A stretch of 64,000 bases of DNA from assembly GCF_030272615.1 (NCBI RefSeq), contig NC_081411.1:824906397-824970396 (forward strand), written 5' to 3'. Below the pieces are notes generated by a model. That model saw only the letters and a list, made by a program, of their open reading frames with translations, was not told where the DNA came from and ran no database searches. How positions within the stretch are numbered: the stretch's first letter is position 1; the number at the start of each line of letters is the position of its first letter. This document shows positions 11,160-23,295 of this stretch, one piece after another. Made by a program: the position numbers and the translations under genes. This DNA comes from Cryptomeria japonica (Eukaryota > Streptophyta > Pinopsida > Cupressales > Cupressaceae).

Positions 11160-12446
11160 ACCTTTTGTCTATGTGCCGGTTGCAATCTCCAAACCATATC
11201 TGTTAATGATTTTGCATTTTCCATCCATGAACTGTAATTGAAATCCCTTATCCACCAATTGTCCTACACTCAAAATATTATTCTTCAAACCTTCAAAAAA
11301 ATAAACATTATCAATATTGTTCTTACCATCCAATGATATAGTTCATTTTCCTTTGATCATACAAGCTTTGTCATCTCCAAATCTAACCAGACCGCCATCA
11401 AATTCTTGCAAAGATAGAAATTTCCTTTTATCTCCAGTCATATGATGTGAACATCCACTATCAATTACCCATTCATCCTTGTCTTCAATTTTAGTAGCAA
11501 TAGCCTTCTCTTTAGGTACATTCTCTTCCAGTGCCGGAACATCTTCCTTGATAGCCAAGAACACCCACTCCTTTCCATTGCCAAAACCACTAGCCGAGTC
11601 TTTTGTCGGTTCATCATCAGAATCAGTAACACCTTCCTCATCCACTATGTAGCATGATTTGTCTCTATTTTTCCTGTACTTATACTTATTTTGATATCCA
11701 GGGTTAGGCTTAAAATATCTTCTAAATCTCTCTTCAAATCTTGAATTCCTTTCAGGACATCTAGATTCAAAATGACCAACCTTATTACATGCAAAACATT
11801 TAAAAGGTGCTTTTCCTTCATACTTACTTCCTACCGGCTCTTTAGGTACTCTTCTAGCAAATAGTGCTTCAAGTTTCTCAAACTCATCATCTTCTCTCTT
11901 CATATCATCCAATTCCTTTGCATATAAAGATTTCCAATCTTGCTTACTGGCTGATGATACAGATGCATGAAAAGCAGCTTCAAAATTCATAGCTCTAGAA
12001 GATCCAAATTCTTCAAGCTCAAAAGCAAATAATTTCCCAACCAAGGTATCTCTGTTGATAGAAGTATTAGCCATTGTTATCAATTCATTAACTGCAGTAG
12101 CCTTCATCTCGTAAGTTGATGGTAGGGCTCTCAGAAATTTAGAAACAATTTTATCTTCACTCAGAGTTCCACCACAAAATTGGATTCCCATAACAATCTC
12201 ATTTACCCTTTCCATGAATGTAGTAATCCTTTCATCTTCTTCCATCTTAAGGTTTTCATATCTCACCTGGTAACCATCAAGTTTATCAATCTTCACAGTA
12301 GGGTCACCTTCATTAAGAGTCTCCAAGCTTATCCCATATAGCCTTTCCAGATGATTTGTCAGATCCCATTATTTGTTGATTAGAAAGTGCACACAAGAGG
12401 GCTTCTCTTGCTCTACAATCATTCTCAAGCTCCTTATCCAAGTTTG
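11160..12446 (-). pseudogene. Element C gag and protease (middle part)
   Basis: Minus strand. The stretch 12446-12330 continues the capsid region (ENDCRAREALLCALSNQQIM), then after a frameshift the frame 12326-11343 encodes the rest. It has the UBN2-type Gag core (VRYENLKMEEDERITTFMER, KFLRALPSTYEMKATAV), an acidic spacer, one CCHC knuckle (CFACNKVGHFESRC), and the copia protease start (WVIDSGCSHHMTG, catalytic Asp in DSG). Downstream of a stop at 11340 the frame continues into protease sequence (NNILSVGQLVDKGF) up to the insertion point of element A. The start of this gene is at 19807, on the other side of element B. Confidence 0.9.
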
Positions 12447-13890
12447 TGATAACACAATGATGAACAGATAGTACCAAACTAGTATTGAGAGGGGGGGTGT
12501 ATCAGTACTGACAAAAACACAATCTTAAACCGGTTTGTCAGCAGACATTGTGCATTGACAGACAAAGTGTAAGACCGGTCCTTAATCAGAGTACAACTAA
12601 CAAAACCCAGAATAACTGAGACAAGCATAAACTGGTTGACATTTATCTTCTGATACAATCTAACACTTCATTTCCATTTCACCCTTATGCATGAATAGGT
12701 AATCTACCATGAAAGATATACATATAACCAACTAGATCAACATGATTCACCGTTTGATAGAAAACAACATAGCATCACATGAAGAAGACATCACATGTGA
12801 CACACATATTTTTCACATGGAAACCCAACTGGGAAAAACCACGGTGGGGATGAATACCCACAAGCTTGTTTTTTAACTCTTTAGAAGTTTTCTCTGTTAG
12901 GAGCCTTGTCCGATTAAAGACTGATACAATAGGTTCTGTTAGGAACCGATCCTATTAGGGATCATCGGGTTAAGGGATGGCTAGAATACTTGGTTAAGGG
13001 TTAAACCCCGCTAAAGGTTACCTTGTTAGAGGATTTCAAGAACTCAATGGTTTTGAGTCACCCTATTAAAGGATTTACAGCAAGCCGATTAACACTACCT
13101 TGTTAAGGGATTTTCCAATTGTTGAGGTGGTTAGAGATCAACAGGTATTACAATGATCTGGTAACAACACTCAATGTTAATGTAGATCCTCTTAAGCTCC
13201 TCTTCACCTTCTGCACTTACACTCTGGAGATATCACTTCTCTCCTCTAGTCTGGCAAGAATCATGTATCTCTTCTCTTGGATACACACACACAACTTTTG
13301 CCAACAACCCTAGAAAGAATCACAACATCGAGCTTATAGGAAAATAGATAGATCCTGTTGGGTTAAGGAATTCAAACGGTTCAATCCTGACCATTGAGCA
13401 CACTACATTAAATGCATTAGTCTTGATCCAATCTCAAGACATTCTCCATCATTCATTTTCCACCGATTTCATAGCGGCTGATAACCCATCACACATTATC
13501 ACCATTTACAGACTTTGCACATTCCCATGGTAGATAGGAACAATATAATTCATGCAAGATCCTTCACACACACAAGGCTTAAGTGGCAACACGATTTATT
13601 CTTTGTTATCATGCTAACTCATCACACACAGTCACCGGTTGAGCCACATAGGCTTGAAGCACTTCAACCGAAAACCCTGAAGTTGAGATTACCAACTGGT
13701 GGTCATACAACACTTCCATATGCCAGTTCCGATAACCATACACCGGTTCACCTTGAACAAACACACCGCTTCACTTTGACACAAATTCCGGTTCATAGTG
13801 TTGAACCGGTTTTCTTCTCTTCATCATATCGACATCAATGGCAACACATAATGTCATTATAGCCTCATACTAGTTCACATAATGCCAACA
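12447..13890 (-). repeat. Element B 3' LTR (left)
   Basis: 1.44 kb repeat paired with 18176-19612. It includes the G-run box (GAGAGGGGGGGTGT), the GGGAAAAACCACGGTGGG box near 12832-12849, and a degenerate series of TTGTTAAGGGATTT-like words at about 12890-13120. Its sequence is rich in ACCGGT and its one-step CpG-decay forms ACTGGT and ACCAGT. Confidence 0.92.
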
Positions 13891-14037
13891 ATGTCCCCCT
13901 TTGACAACAATGCCAAAGTGGAGGCACAAGCTTCCCTGTTCCATTGTGCTACTCCCCTTGAGGAGTAGCATCCTTCAACACATGAATCCAAAAAAAAATT
14001 GACTATGCAATACCTGACTGATGTGGAGCATATGCCA
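13891..14037 (-). other. Element B polypurine tract and 3' untranslated region
   Basis: Minus strand AAAGGGGGACAT directly adjoins the 3' LTR and is preceded by a GGCATTGTTGTC motif like those in elements A and C. A second AAGGGGAGTAG tract lies at about 13952-13962. The gag-pol stop follows at about 14037. Confidence 0.75.
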
Positions 14038-17000
14038 TTAGTTTACCTCCTGAAGGGGTAACACCCCTAGTTCACCTCTTAAGTACATAAATGTAGCCTT
14101 TGGGAGAGGCTTGGTTAATATGTCTACTAACTGCTCCTTACTGGAAACATGTTCTAGTGCAATCTCTTTGTTGCAAACCTTTTCCTTTAAGAAATGATAT
14201 TTAAGCTCAAAGTGCTTGGTTCTAGAATGTAAAACCAGATTCTTGGAGATATTAATTGCACTAGTATTGTCACAAAATATACTTACTGGTTTAGATACAT
14301 AAACTTTGAAGCCATTTAATACATGATTCATCCAAATTGTCTGAGTGAAATTCATGAAAGTTGCAACATACTCTGCTTCTTACTCATCCATGAGACCAGT
14401 CTACCACTGAGAAAGAATGCACCATTGGTTGTGCTTTTCCAGTCATCTACATTACCTTCCCAATCAACATCTGTGTATACTTTTAAGTTGAAATCCTTGC
14501 TATATGGATACCACAATCTATAATCAACAGTTCCCTTTAGATACCTAAGAATTCGCTTGACTGCAACCAAGTGGGATTCTCTTGGGCTTTTTTGTAACCT
14601 TGCAATAATGCCAACTGCATGTGCAATATCTGGTTTTCTATGCACTACATAATGCAACTTACCAATCATTGATTGGTATTCCTTCTCATCAACCAATACT
14701 TAGTCATCTTCTTTGGATAGTTTACAACCGGTCACCATTGGAGTACCAACCGGTTTTCTATCTTCCATGCCAAAGGTCTTCAACACCTCTTTGACATACT
14801 TGGACTGAGTGATAAAGATTCCATCTTTCATCTGTTGGATCTGTAGTCCAATGAAGAACTTAATCTTCCCTATGAGTGACATCTCAAACTCTTTCTTCAT
14901 CTCATCAGCAAACCCATGACTCATCTTGTCATCTCCACCAAAGATAATGTCATCAACAAATACCTCATAGATCAAGATCTGATCTCCTTTAGACTTCAAG
15001 TAGATATTGCTATCTTCACTTGTTCTCTCAAATCCAATCTTCACAAGATGGGAATGCAGACGCTCATACCAAGCTCTAGGTGCCTACTTTAGACAATATA
15101 AGGCTTTATGTAGCCTACATACCATGTCACTGTCTTCAGATAGGGAAAACCCATCTAGTTACTCTATATACACCTCCTCTTCAAGTACACCATTTAGGAA
15201 TGCATATTTTACATCCATTTGATATACTTTGAAACCTTTAAAAGCTGCATATGAAAGAAGCATACGAACTCCTTCCAATCTGGCTACAGGAGCAAAGGTT
15301 TCTCCATAATATTCTCCTTCTTCTTGGGCATATCCTTTGCACACCAATCTAGCTTTGTTCCCAATCACTGTGCCATCCTCATTCAGCTTATTTCTGAAAA
15401 CCCATTTAGTATCAATGACATTTTTATGCTCCGGTCTAGGTACCAAAGACCATGTATGATTTTTCTCTATCTGGTCAAGTTCCTCTTCCATTGCCTTGAT
15501 CCAGTTTTCATCTTTATGTGCCTCTTTGAATATTTTAGGCTCAAATTCAAAGATCATACATGAGTTTTCTCTGGCCTTTCTTCTTGTAAGGATTCCTGCA
15601 TCCTTATCTCCTATGATCTGCTTAGGATCATGATTCAGCTTAACATACCGAGGAATGGTCTTGATAGATTCCTCTTGCTTTTCTTCTTCATCCTCATCTC
15701 CATCAGTATCAACATCTACATCTTCTGGTGTAGGAACACTGTTACTAGTACTTGGTTGACTGACAACCGGTTCCCAGAAGGTTACAACCAGTTCATTTAC
15801 CACTTTCTTACTACCAGTTTCCTTAGTTTTCTCAGAGGTTTCATAAACTCTTACATTGATGCTTTCCATGATTCTCTGAGTCCTATTATTGAAACACTTG
15901 AGAGCTTTTCTCTTAGTGGAATACCCTAGGAATATTCCCTCATCACATTTTGCATCAAATTTGCTCTGGTGTTCACTCATCTTGATGTAACATTTGCTAC
16001 CAAATACTCTAAAGTAGCTAACCACAGGTGTCTTACCAGTCCAATACTCATAAGGAGTTTTACCCTTACCTTTCTTGATGAGTATCCAGTTCATTGTATA
16101 GACTGCAATGCTCACTGCTTCTCACCAAAAGGTGTGGGCTACCTTTCCTTGAATCAACATGGTTCTAGCTACTTCAACCACAGTCCGGTTATTCCTCTGT
16201 ACTAGGCCATTCTGCTATGGAGTCTAGGAGGTAGGCATTTGCCTCTTGATGCCATGTTCTTCACAGTACTTGTTGAATTCACAAGAAGTGAATTCCCCTC
16301 CTTGATCAGTTATCAGGCACTTGATCCTTTTACCGCTTTCCTTCTCCACTAATTCTCTAAAAGCTTTGAACTTTACAAAACCTTCAGACTTATCTTTCAA
16401 GAATGTGACCCACATCATTCTTAAGAAGTAATCAGTGAGAATCATGAAGTACCTATCACCCTACACACTCCTAGTTTTCATAGGACCACACAAATCAGTA
16501 TGCACAAGATCAAGCAAATTGTCAGTAGTGAAAGATTTACCTTTAAAGGTTGAGGGAGACATTTTCCCTAATTGACACTCTCTGCACAAGGTATTATCTG
16601 GTTTTCTTAGCACCGGCAACCCTCTAACTACCTTGATCTTACTAGCCTTCACAATGTTATCAAAGTTTACATGGCAGAGTCTCCTATGCCATATCCAGCT
16701 ATCATCAAATTTAGCCATAAGACATGTGCTTATATTTGCATTCAGCTGAAATAGGCTACCTTTGGTCTACATGCTGGTGGCCACCAATTCACCATTCTTT
16801 CCTTTGATTCTACACACTCCATTCTTGAATTCCAGAGTGAGACCACTGTCATTCAGCTGGGCAACACTCAGAATATTGTGTCTGAGACCATCAACCCAAT
16901 ACACATTGTCAGCACTACTCTTTCCAATTAGAGAGATGGACCCTCTGTCTTTGACCATACATGGTGCATCATTACCAAAGAAAACCACACCACCATCATA

Positions 17001-18104
17001 CTCTTCTAAGGATAGAAACTTGCTCCGGTCACTAGTCATATGGTGAGAACAACCACTATCAATGATCCACTCATTGGAATTATCAAACTGGGAGACAAGA
17101 GCCTTCTTGTCTGACACATCTTCCTTGATAGCAACAAACACAATATCTTCATTTTCTTCATCCTCTGATTCCTCATCTGTGACACCTTTGTCAACTGCCA
17201 CAAAATAGTTTCTCCAGTTTCCTCCTTTGAATTTCTTGAACCTTTTCAGTTTTTCCTTGTTGTTGCTATTGGGACAGTTTACAGCAATATGTCCTATCTG
17301 GTTACAAGAAAAGCATTTCAAAGGAAGCTTACCTCTGTATTTGCTAGTTCCTTTAGGAAGTTTCCTGGCAAGGAGAGCTTCAAATGCCATCAAAATCTCC
17401 TCATCATCCATTTCTCTGCTCTGTCTTGGTTCACCACTAGTGCTAGCTTCTTTTCCTTTTTTGGATAATACAACAGAAGCTTTAAAAGCTGATTCAGTCT
17501 TTTGAACACTACCATCAGAACTATTTAGCTCATAGGTTGTCAACTTTGCAATGATGGAGTCTAGGGATACCTTAGTCTTGTCTATTGATCTCAGCTCCTA
17601 AATAGCAACAACCCTTATTACATAGACCGGTAATAAGGATCTCAGGAATTTTCTTACTACAGTGGAATCTTCCATTTTACCACCTGCACTCTTGATATCT
17701 CCAACAATGGTTTTGATTCTTATTCCATACTATTGAATGGTCTCACCTTCAACCATCCACATGTCTTAAAACTTTCCTCTAAGGCTTTCTTCCTTAGCTT
17801 GTTTTACATGCTCATCACCGCCATAGATATTTTCAAGAGTATCCCATACCTCTTTGGGATTTACCTTATCTTGGACATCAATAGACTCAATGTCAGATAA
17901 ACTACTAATTAGGGCTTCCATGACTTGCCCATTCTCCTGCATCTCTCTCTTTTGGTCATCGGTGAGAGTACCGATAGGGGCAACATAGGCATTCTCAACA
18001 TAGCTCCAGTACTGAGCACCCATTCTTCTGATGTATATCTTCATTCTGCCTTTCCATATACTGAAATTTTCTCTGTTAAACTTTGGACCTTCCCTCTTCA
18101 TCAT
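14038..18104 (-). pseudogene. Element B gag-pol polyprotein (Ty1/copia)
   Basis: Minus strand, start at 18104 (MMKREGPKFNREN). In order: capsid (18104-17560, FSIWKGRMKIYI, KEVWDTLENIYGG); CCHC knuckle (about 17310, CFSCNQIGHIAVNC); protease (about 17070, WIIDSGCSHHMTSD); pre-integrase zinc region (16718-16560, IWHRRLCHVNFDN, CRECQLGKM); integrase (16470-16150, DYFLRMMWVTF, ITDQGGEFTS); RT (15520-14740, [41 protein letters not shown]); RNase H (14690-14040, YTDVDWEGNVDDWKSTT, FCDNTSAINISKN, SSKEQLVDILTKPLP). All major domains are present. About ten in-frame stops and one frameshift near 14355 break it. At the integrase position of the third catalytic acid (GLVQRNNRTV, about 16180) Gln stands where the family has Glu. 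The RT FVDD motif is intact. Confidence 0.93.
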
Positions 18105-18161
18105 TAGACTGGGATCTTTACCTCAAGTGGTTAAGCTTATGACACAGAGGACCTGCAGGAT

Positions 18162-18173
18162 GCTCTGATACCA
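18162..18173 (-). promoter_or_regulatory. Element B primer-binding site (initiator Met tRNA)
   Basis: Minus strand TGGTATCAGAGC, 2 bp inside the right LTR, complementary to the 3' end of initiator Met tRNA. It marks the right LTR as the 5' LTR. Confidence 0.93.
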
Positions 18174-18175
18174 AT

Positions 18176-19612
18176 TGATAACACAATGATGAATGGATAG
18201 TACCAAACCGGTACTGAGAGGGGGGGAGGGGTGAATCAGTACTGACAAAAACACAATCTTAAACCGGTTTGTCAGAAGACACTATGCATTGACAACAAAC
18301 TATAACACCGGTCCTTAATCAGAGTACAACCGACAAAGCCCAGAATAACTGAGACAAGCATAAACCGATTGACACTTATATTCTCATACAATCTAACACT
18401 TCATTTCTATTTCACCCTTATGCATGAATCGGTAATCTACCATAAAAAATATAAATATAAGCAACTAGATCATCATGATTCACCGCTTGACAGAAACAAC
18501 ATAGCATCACATGAAGAAGACATCACACATGACACACATATTTTTCACGTGGAAACCCAACTGGGAAAAACCATGGTGGGGATGAATACCCACAAGATTG
18601 TTTTTGAACTCTTGAGGAGTTCCCTCTATTAGGAGCCTTCTCCGGTTAAATACTGATACAATAGGTTTTGTTAGGAACTGATCCTGTTAGGGATCACCTC
18701 ATTAAGGGATGGCTAGAATACCCTGTTAAAAGTTACCTTGTTAGAGGATTTCAAGAACTCAATGGTTTTGAGTCACCCTGTTAAAGGATTTACAACAAGC
18801 TGGTTAAGGCTACCCTATTAAGGGATTTTCCAGCTATTGAGGTGGTTAGAGATCAATAGGTATTACAATGATCTAGTAACAACACTCAATGCCAATGCAA
18901 ATCTGCTTAAGCTCCTCTTCACCTTCTACACTTACACTCTGGAGGTATCACTTCTCTCCTTTGGTTTGGCAAGAATCATGTATCTCTTCTCTTGGATACA
19001 CACACACAAATTTTGCCAACAACCCTAGAAAGAATCACAACATCGAGCTTATAGGAAAATAGATAGGTCGGTAGCATAAACCCTAAACCCTAAACCTGTT
19101 AGGTTAAGGAATTCAAATGGTTCAATCCTAACTGTTGAGCACACTGCATTAAATGCAATAGTCTTGATCCAATCTCAAGACATTCTCCATTGTTCATTTT
19201 CCATCGATTTCATAGCGAATGATAACCCATCATACGTTATCACTGTTTACAGATTTCACACATTCCTGAGGTAGATAGGAACAATCTCCTTCATGCAAGA
19301 TCCTTCATGCACACAAGGCTTACGTGGCAACATGATCTGTTCTTTGTTATAATGCTAACTCATCACACACAGTCACCAGTTGAGCCACTAAAGGCTTGAA
19401 GCACTTCAACAAAAAACCCTGAAGTTGAGACTACGAACCGGTAGTCATACAATGCTTCCATGTGCCGATTCACCTTGAACAAACACACCACTTCACTTTG
19501 GCACAATTGTCGGTTCACAGTGTTAAATCAGTTTTCTTCTCTTCATCATATTGACATCAATGACAACACATAATGTCATTATGTCCTCATACTAGTTCAC
19601 ATAATGCCAATA
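18176..19612 (-). repeat. Element B 5' LTR (right)
   Basis: 1.44 kb partner of 12447-13890. It differs by point changes and small indels, including an extra block of about 30 bp near 19068-19097 that contains two and a half plant telomere units (CCCTAAA) and is absent at the equivalent place in the left LTR (about 13350). The GGGAAAAACCATGGTGGGG box is at about 18560-18580. Confidence 0.92.
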
Positions 19613-19807
19613 GTTTTCTGGAGGAGGATTGTCAAATGCCGTATTATGAGGTGTAACACTATTCTCTATGATCTCCCAAATCTCCTTACCAAGACATATC
19701 AGATGAGTCTCCATCCAAATATTTCATACTATGTAATTTGTTCCATCAAGCCTAGGAATATCTCTCCGAATGATATCTCCAGATGAACTAGAACTATTAG
19801 GCACCAT
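19613..19807 (-). pseudogene. Element C gag N-terminus
   Basis: The first 65 codons of element C gag, cut from the rest by element B. The start ATG is at 19807 (MVPNSSSSSGDIIRRDI), about 45 bp inside the primer site. The text then follows the copia Gag opening pattern (PRLDGTNYIV, WMETHLICLGKEIWEI). One in-frame stop stands in place of the expected Trp before NIWMETH. It would continue at 12446. Confidence 0.82.
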
Positions 19808-19852
19808 AGGATCTTCCTCAAGCAGTTAAGATATCTTCAGAGAGGACCAGAT

Positions 19853-19863
19853 CTCTGATACCA
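19853..19863 (-). promoter_or_regulatory. Element C primer-binding site (initiator Met tRNA)
   Basis: Minus strand TGGTATCAGAG, 2 bp inside the right LTR. It orients element C to the minus strand. Confidence 0.92.
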
Positions 19864-19865
19864 AT

Positions 19866-20902
19866 TGTTAGATAGTTCAAATAACCGGAAGACAACTGAG
19901 AGGAGGGGGAGGGTGAATCAGCTGTCATACATTACCAGAACCATTAGCAATTAAAGCTTTAATACCAAAACCCAAATTATTAATATGGGAATGCTTAAAC
20001 CAAATACCAAAATAGAAGATAAACCAATTAAGCATAAACAATAATTAGAGAATAAATACCATCCACAAGACACCAAGATTTATACATGTAAAACCCGGTA
20101 AAGGGAAAAACCGCAGTGGGAAGCCTACCCATAGTTAGATAATACTTCTGTAGTGAGTAAGTGAATTATAATTAAGGGGCTTGCACTTGCAGGAAGGCCA
20201 ACAGCCTAGAGCACATTGCTCATCACAAAAGGAGTCTCACTAACTACATAGAAATCCAGACTACAATACAAAAGAATGAATGAACTGCAAAGATAGCATC
20301 TCCTATGCCTGAATACAGTTCCGATTAAGCTCAATACCAGAGGAATAAATCCTCTTACATAAACCCAACTTGATCTCCAATGATCAACCAAATCCTCTTC
20401 CTGAATGATCTTACATTATTCACACATTTCCAATCCACATGTTACATTAAGCCGGTCCATAACCTAGATACATTGGGACCCAATATAGGCTCATACACAG
20501 CAAAGCAGTAATCCCAATCTGCCATGTCTCAAACATGATCACCATCAGTATCCTGAATCTCCACCATAAGCTGCACCAACACCACTTATGCATATCATCA
20601 AAGATCTTCAGTAAAACTTTGCTGGTAAAACCCTCGCCAAAACTACAAAACAAGCTTCCAAGAAAACAGGATAGCATCTGATTACCAGACCAAAACCAAC
20701 TGACTGAATATGAACATGAGTAGCATGAATAAGCTAATTCCATAATCAAATCATACCGGATCATGCCGGATCCAATCCAACCAGAAACCACACAACCTAT
20801 CAGGACTAGAAGGGTGCCAGTAAAGCATCCAAAATAGCTAGTGTTGACATCAATAACAAAACATCAATGCAACACATAATCAATTCCTTCAAATGGCCAA
20901 CA
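19866..20902 (-). repeat. Element C 5' LTR (right)
   Basis: 1.04 kb partner of 190-1431 with the same ends. Relative to the left LTR it lacks about 195 bp between the sequences near 20428 and 20432; that lost segment contains the only TATATATATA tract. The 5' LTR of this copy therefore seems to lack its candidate promoter. The target duplication GGTCC follows at 20903-20907. Confidence 0.92.
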
Positions 20903-20907
20903 GGTCC

Positions 20908-22858
20908 ATGGTTATGTTCTCTTCCTTCTTCCTCCATACCTTCTTAGACTCCCTTGTCTTCTCATTTGTAGCCTTTGGAGTAGGTCTCATCTTCTTCTGC
21001 TGATAGGTCTTTTCTTTACCAGGTTTTGTAGTATGACTGGATACATAGCCATAGAAGCATACTACATTCATCCCAACTGGATGATTGGAATATCTTCTAT
21101 CAGATAGGTTAGATCTTCTTTTCAAGGTCATGCCATTGTATCCCACTATCAGTTTCACCTAACTTCTTGATCTTGAAAGAGAGGTTCTTCTTTGGGAATA
21201 GCTGTTATGTCGGTTGCCATGTGCATGAATCATCTTCTTCTTGCACACATTACGCCCATGGTCAGATTCATTGCAGTTATAACATATATAATTTATATTT
21301 CTTGAAGCAAGAAATGGACCCTAGTTAGCATAACCAAGAGTGAGCTTATGCACATTTCTACATTATGATGTTCTATGCCCAAATGCATTACATCTTTTAC
21401 AAAATGAATTACTATTCCTAGGAAAAACCCCTTTTCTATTCCTATACATCATTTTGCATTCCTCTACCCTATGGACATATCCTTTACAAGCAAAACAGTA
21501 ACCGAAGAATGGAGACCTATTACTTACAAATTCATTCTACCAAACATAAAATGATCTAACTAGTTTCGCTTCTTCACCTCTACTTCTACAGTGTGCAACA
21601 TCTCTTTGTCTTCCACTAGTGGGGGATATTTTAGGCCACCTTCTGGTATTGTTGTTTCCGGTGAACCTATCTTTTCTCAGCTTTCTTTTTCCTTTAGGAT
21701 CTGCATTATTTCTTCTTGTTGCATCGGTCTTCATCTTTATCCTTAAGTCCACACTGGTTGTAGTTAGGTCAACCCTTTTTCTTGGTTCACTTCTAACTGT
21801 GAAGGTCTGACCCTTGTTATCTCTATTCAAGGAGACAAACTGAATGTCTTTGTGAGAGACATCCTTGTTGGTTGAGCATTCACCGGTACCATATCCTAAT
21901 CCTTTAGTATCCTTGGAGTGTTTTTGTTTGCTCAAAATTATTTCCAAGGCCTCAGTGCTGCCATCATACCAGATCCTTACCTTGAGTTCATCTTGACACT
22001 TCTCAAGGTCTTTCCTGATGCTCTCCATTTCTCCTTTTAGGTCCTGACATTCTTTGTCCTTTGTCTCCACTTCTAGCTACAGTTCCTCACATCTTCTCTC
22101 CTTAGCATAAAAGACTAATTTCAATTCACTAGTTATTCCTTTTGCCTCTTCTAGTTGAGATGTCAATATGCAGATATTATTATTTGATTTTTCAGGGCAT
22201 GTTCTCAACCGATTGCATTCTTCATGAACTGATTTTTTATAATTCTTCAATTCATTTCTAACATTTTGCAGCTCTTCTAGTGCACTTAATAGTTCACATT
22301 CAAGATCAACTGGGGCTTCTTCATCACTATCACTCCCAAACACATCTTGCCAAGGAGATTCATCTATATTGTCACCTTCTGATGTGTGCTCCTCACATTC
22401 TATCTCTCGAGCCATGAAAAGGGGGGTTCCTTCTTCATCATTTATGCTGCAACAATTGGATGATCTATCTTCATCATTTGCACATGTGTTTGTTTTATTG
22501 ATATTCTTTCTTCCACAAACCGGTTCGACAGTGCTAGGCTCATTGTCATAAAGATTCTTCAACCTTTCCCACAAACTCTTTGCCAATTTGCATCTCTCCA
22601 CCTATGAGAAAACATCATCCGAGAGTCCATAGAGTATAGCCTTCATTGCTTCATCATTTCACCAGCATCTTCTTTCTGCTTCTAAACTGGTCAGAGGACT
22701 GACATGATTAGGGAGACCATTTACAATAGACATCCAGACATCATACCCTAATGAGGATAGGTAGACTTCTATTCTGCACCACCAAATGAAATATTTAGAC
22801 CCATTAAACACATGAGTAGGGATTGACACTAATAGACCATTGTGTTCTAATACCATAA
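20908..22858 (-). pseudogene. Element D gag (Ty1/copia type)
   Basis: Minus strand from the ATG at about 22856 (MVLEHNGLLVSI). It has the Gag N-terminal pattern (VFNGSKYFIWWCRIEVYLSSLG), the capsid end (MERCKLAKSLWERLKNLYDN, 22601-22540), a long acidic and coiled stretch (LECELLSALEELQNVRNEL), the copia Gag signature WYDGSTEALEIIL (about 21980), KGLGYGTGE, a basic region, and degenerate zinc-knuckle motifs (about 21500-21280 and VVCFYGYVSSHT at 21060). Stops and frameshifts break it. It is interrupted on its left by element C at the GGTCC target site. No protease or pol follows in the short D piece at 1-189. Confidence 0.8.
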
Positions 22859-22899
22859 TCTACCCAAGCTGGAGAAAGCTTATCAACAGGGAACCTAGG

Positions 22900-22910
22900 G
22901 TCTGATACTA
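22900..22910 (-). promoter_or_regulatory. Element D primer-binding site (decayed)
   Basis: Minus strand TAGTATCAGAC adjoining the D LTR, two bases away from the TGGTATCAGAG used by elements A, B and C. Position 2 bp inside the LTR supports the call. Confidence 0.7.
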
Positions 22911-23190
22911 ATTGATGAACACAATGTACCACTAAGAGGGGGGTGAATCAGTGGTTTCCAAAAATATTTAACCTTTTTATCCTAAGAGTGAGTACCGGTT
23001 AGTAATGCAAACACAAGTAAACCTACTAGTGAGATAATGTAAGACATCACAATGCAATCACACAAAGGCACATCACATGACACCAGTATATACAAGGAAA
23101 ATCCAAGATGAGAAAAACCTTGGTGAGAAAAGTTGTCAGAGACTACTGCTCCAATCTAGCCTCACAATGAAACACTTGGTTACAACTTTT

Positions 23191-23295
23191 AGGGCACCAA
23201 CCCAAGGAGTACCACTCTTGATTTAGGGCACCACCCCAAGGAGCACTAACCCCTGATTCTAGGGCACCAATCCAAGGAGCACCAACCCCTACACC
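23191..23295. repeat. Three-copy tandem repeat in the D LTR, unit about 35 bp
   Basis: Three adjacent units start with AGGGCACCAACCCAAGGAG or close variants at 23191, 23225 and 23261. They differ by a few substitutions. Nothing suggests coding. Confidence 0.85.

Larger units (their letters stand above)
12447..19612 (-). mobile_element. Element B: Ty1/copia LTR retrotransposon, nearly full length
   Basis: A 7.17 kb minus-strand copia element inserted in the gag gene of element C. LTRs are 12447-13890 and 18176-19612 (TGATAACACAATGATGAA at one end, ATAATGCCAACA or ATAATGCCAATA at the other). Flanks GTTTG (12442-12446) and GTTTT (19613-19617) are a probable target duplication with one change. 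A Met-tRNA primer site and polypurine tract are present. One gag-pol frame can be followed through almost the whole interior, interrupted mainly by single stop codons, so this is one of the better preserved elements here. Confidence 0.93.
190..20902 (-). mobile_element. Element C: Ty1/copia LTR retrotransposon carrying two nested elements
   Basis: Minus-strand copia element bounded by LTRs at 190-1431 and 19866-20902, which share start (TGTTAGATAG) and end (GGCCAACA). A perfect 5 bp target duplication GGTCC flanks it (185-189, 20903-20907). A primer site complementary to initiator Met tRNA lies next to the right LTR, so the right LTR is the 5' one. Order in element sense is gag N-terminus (19807-19613), insertion B, gag/protease (12446-11160), insertion A, integrase/RT/RNase H (4576-1880), 3' LTR. 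Many stops and frameshifts make it inactive. Order gag-protease-integrase-RT-RNase H is diagnostic of Ty1/copia. Confidence 0.93.

Noticed and set aside
23191-23295. CRISPR-like array
   Set aside because: Three adjacent degenerate 35 bp units without spacers, in a plant LTR; a plain tandem repeat.
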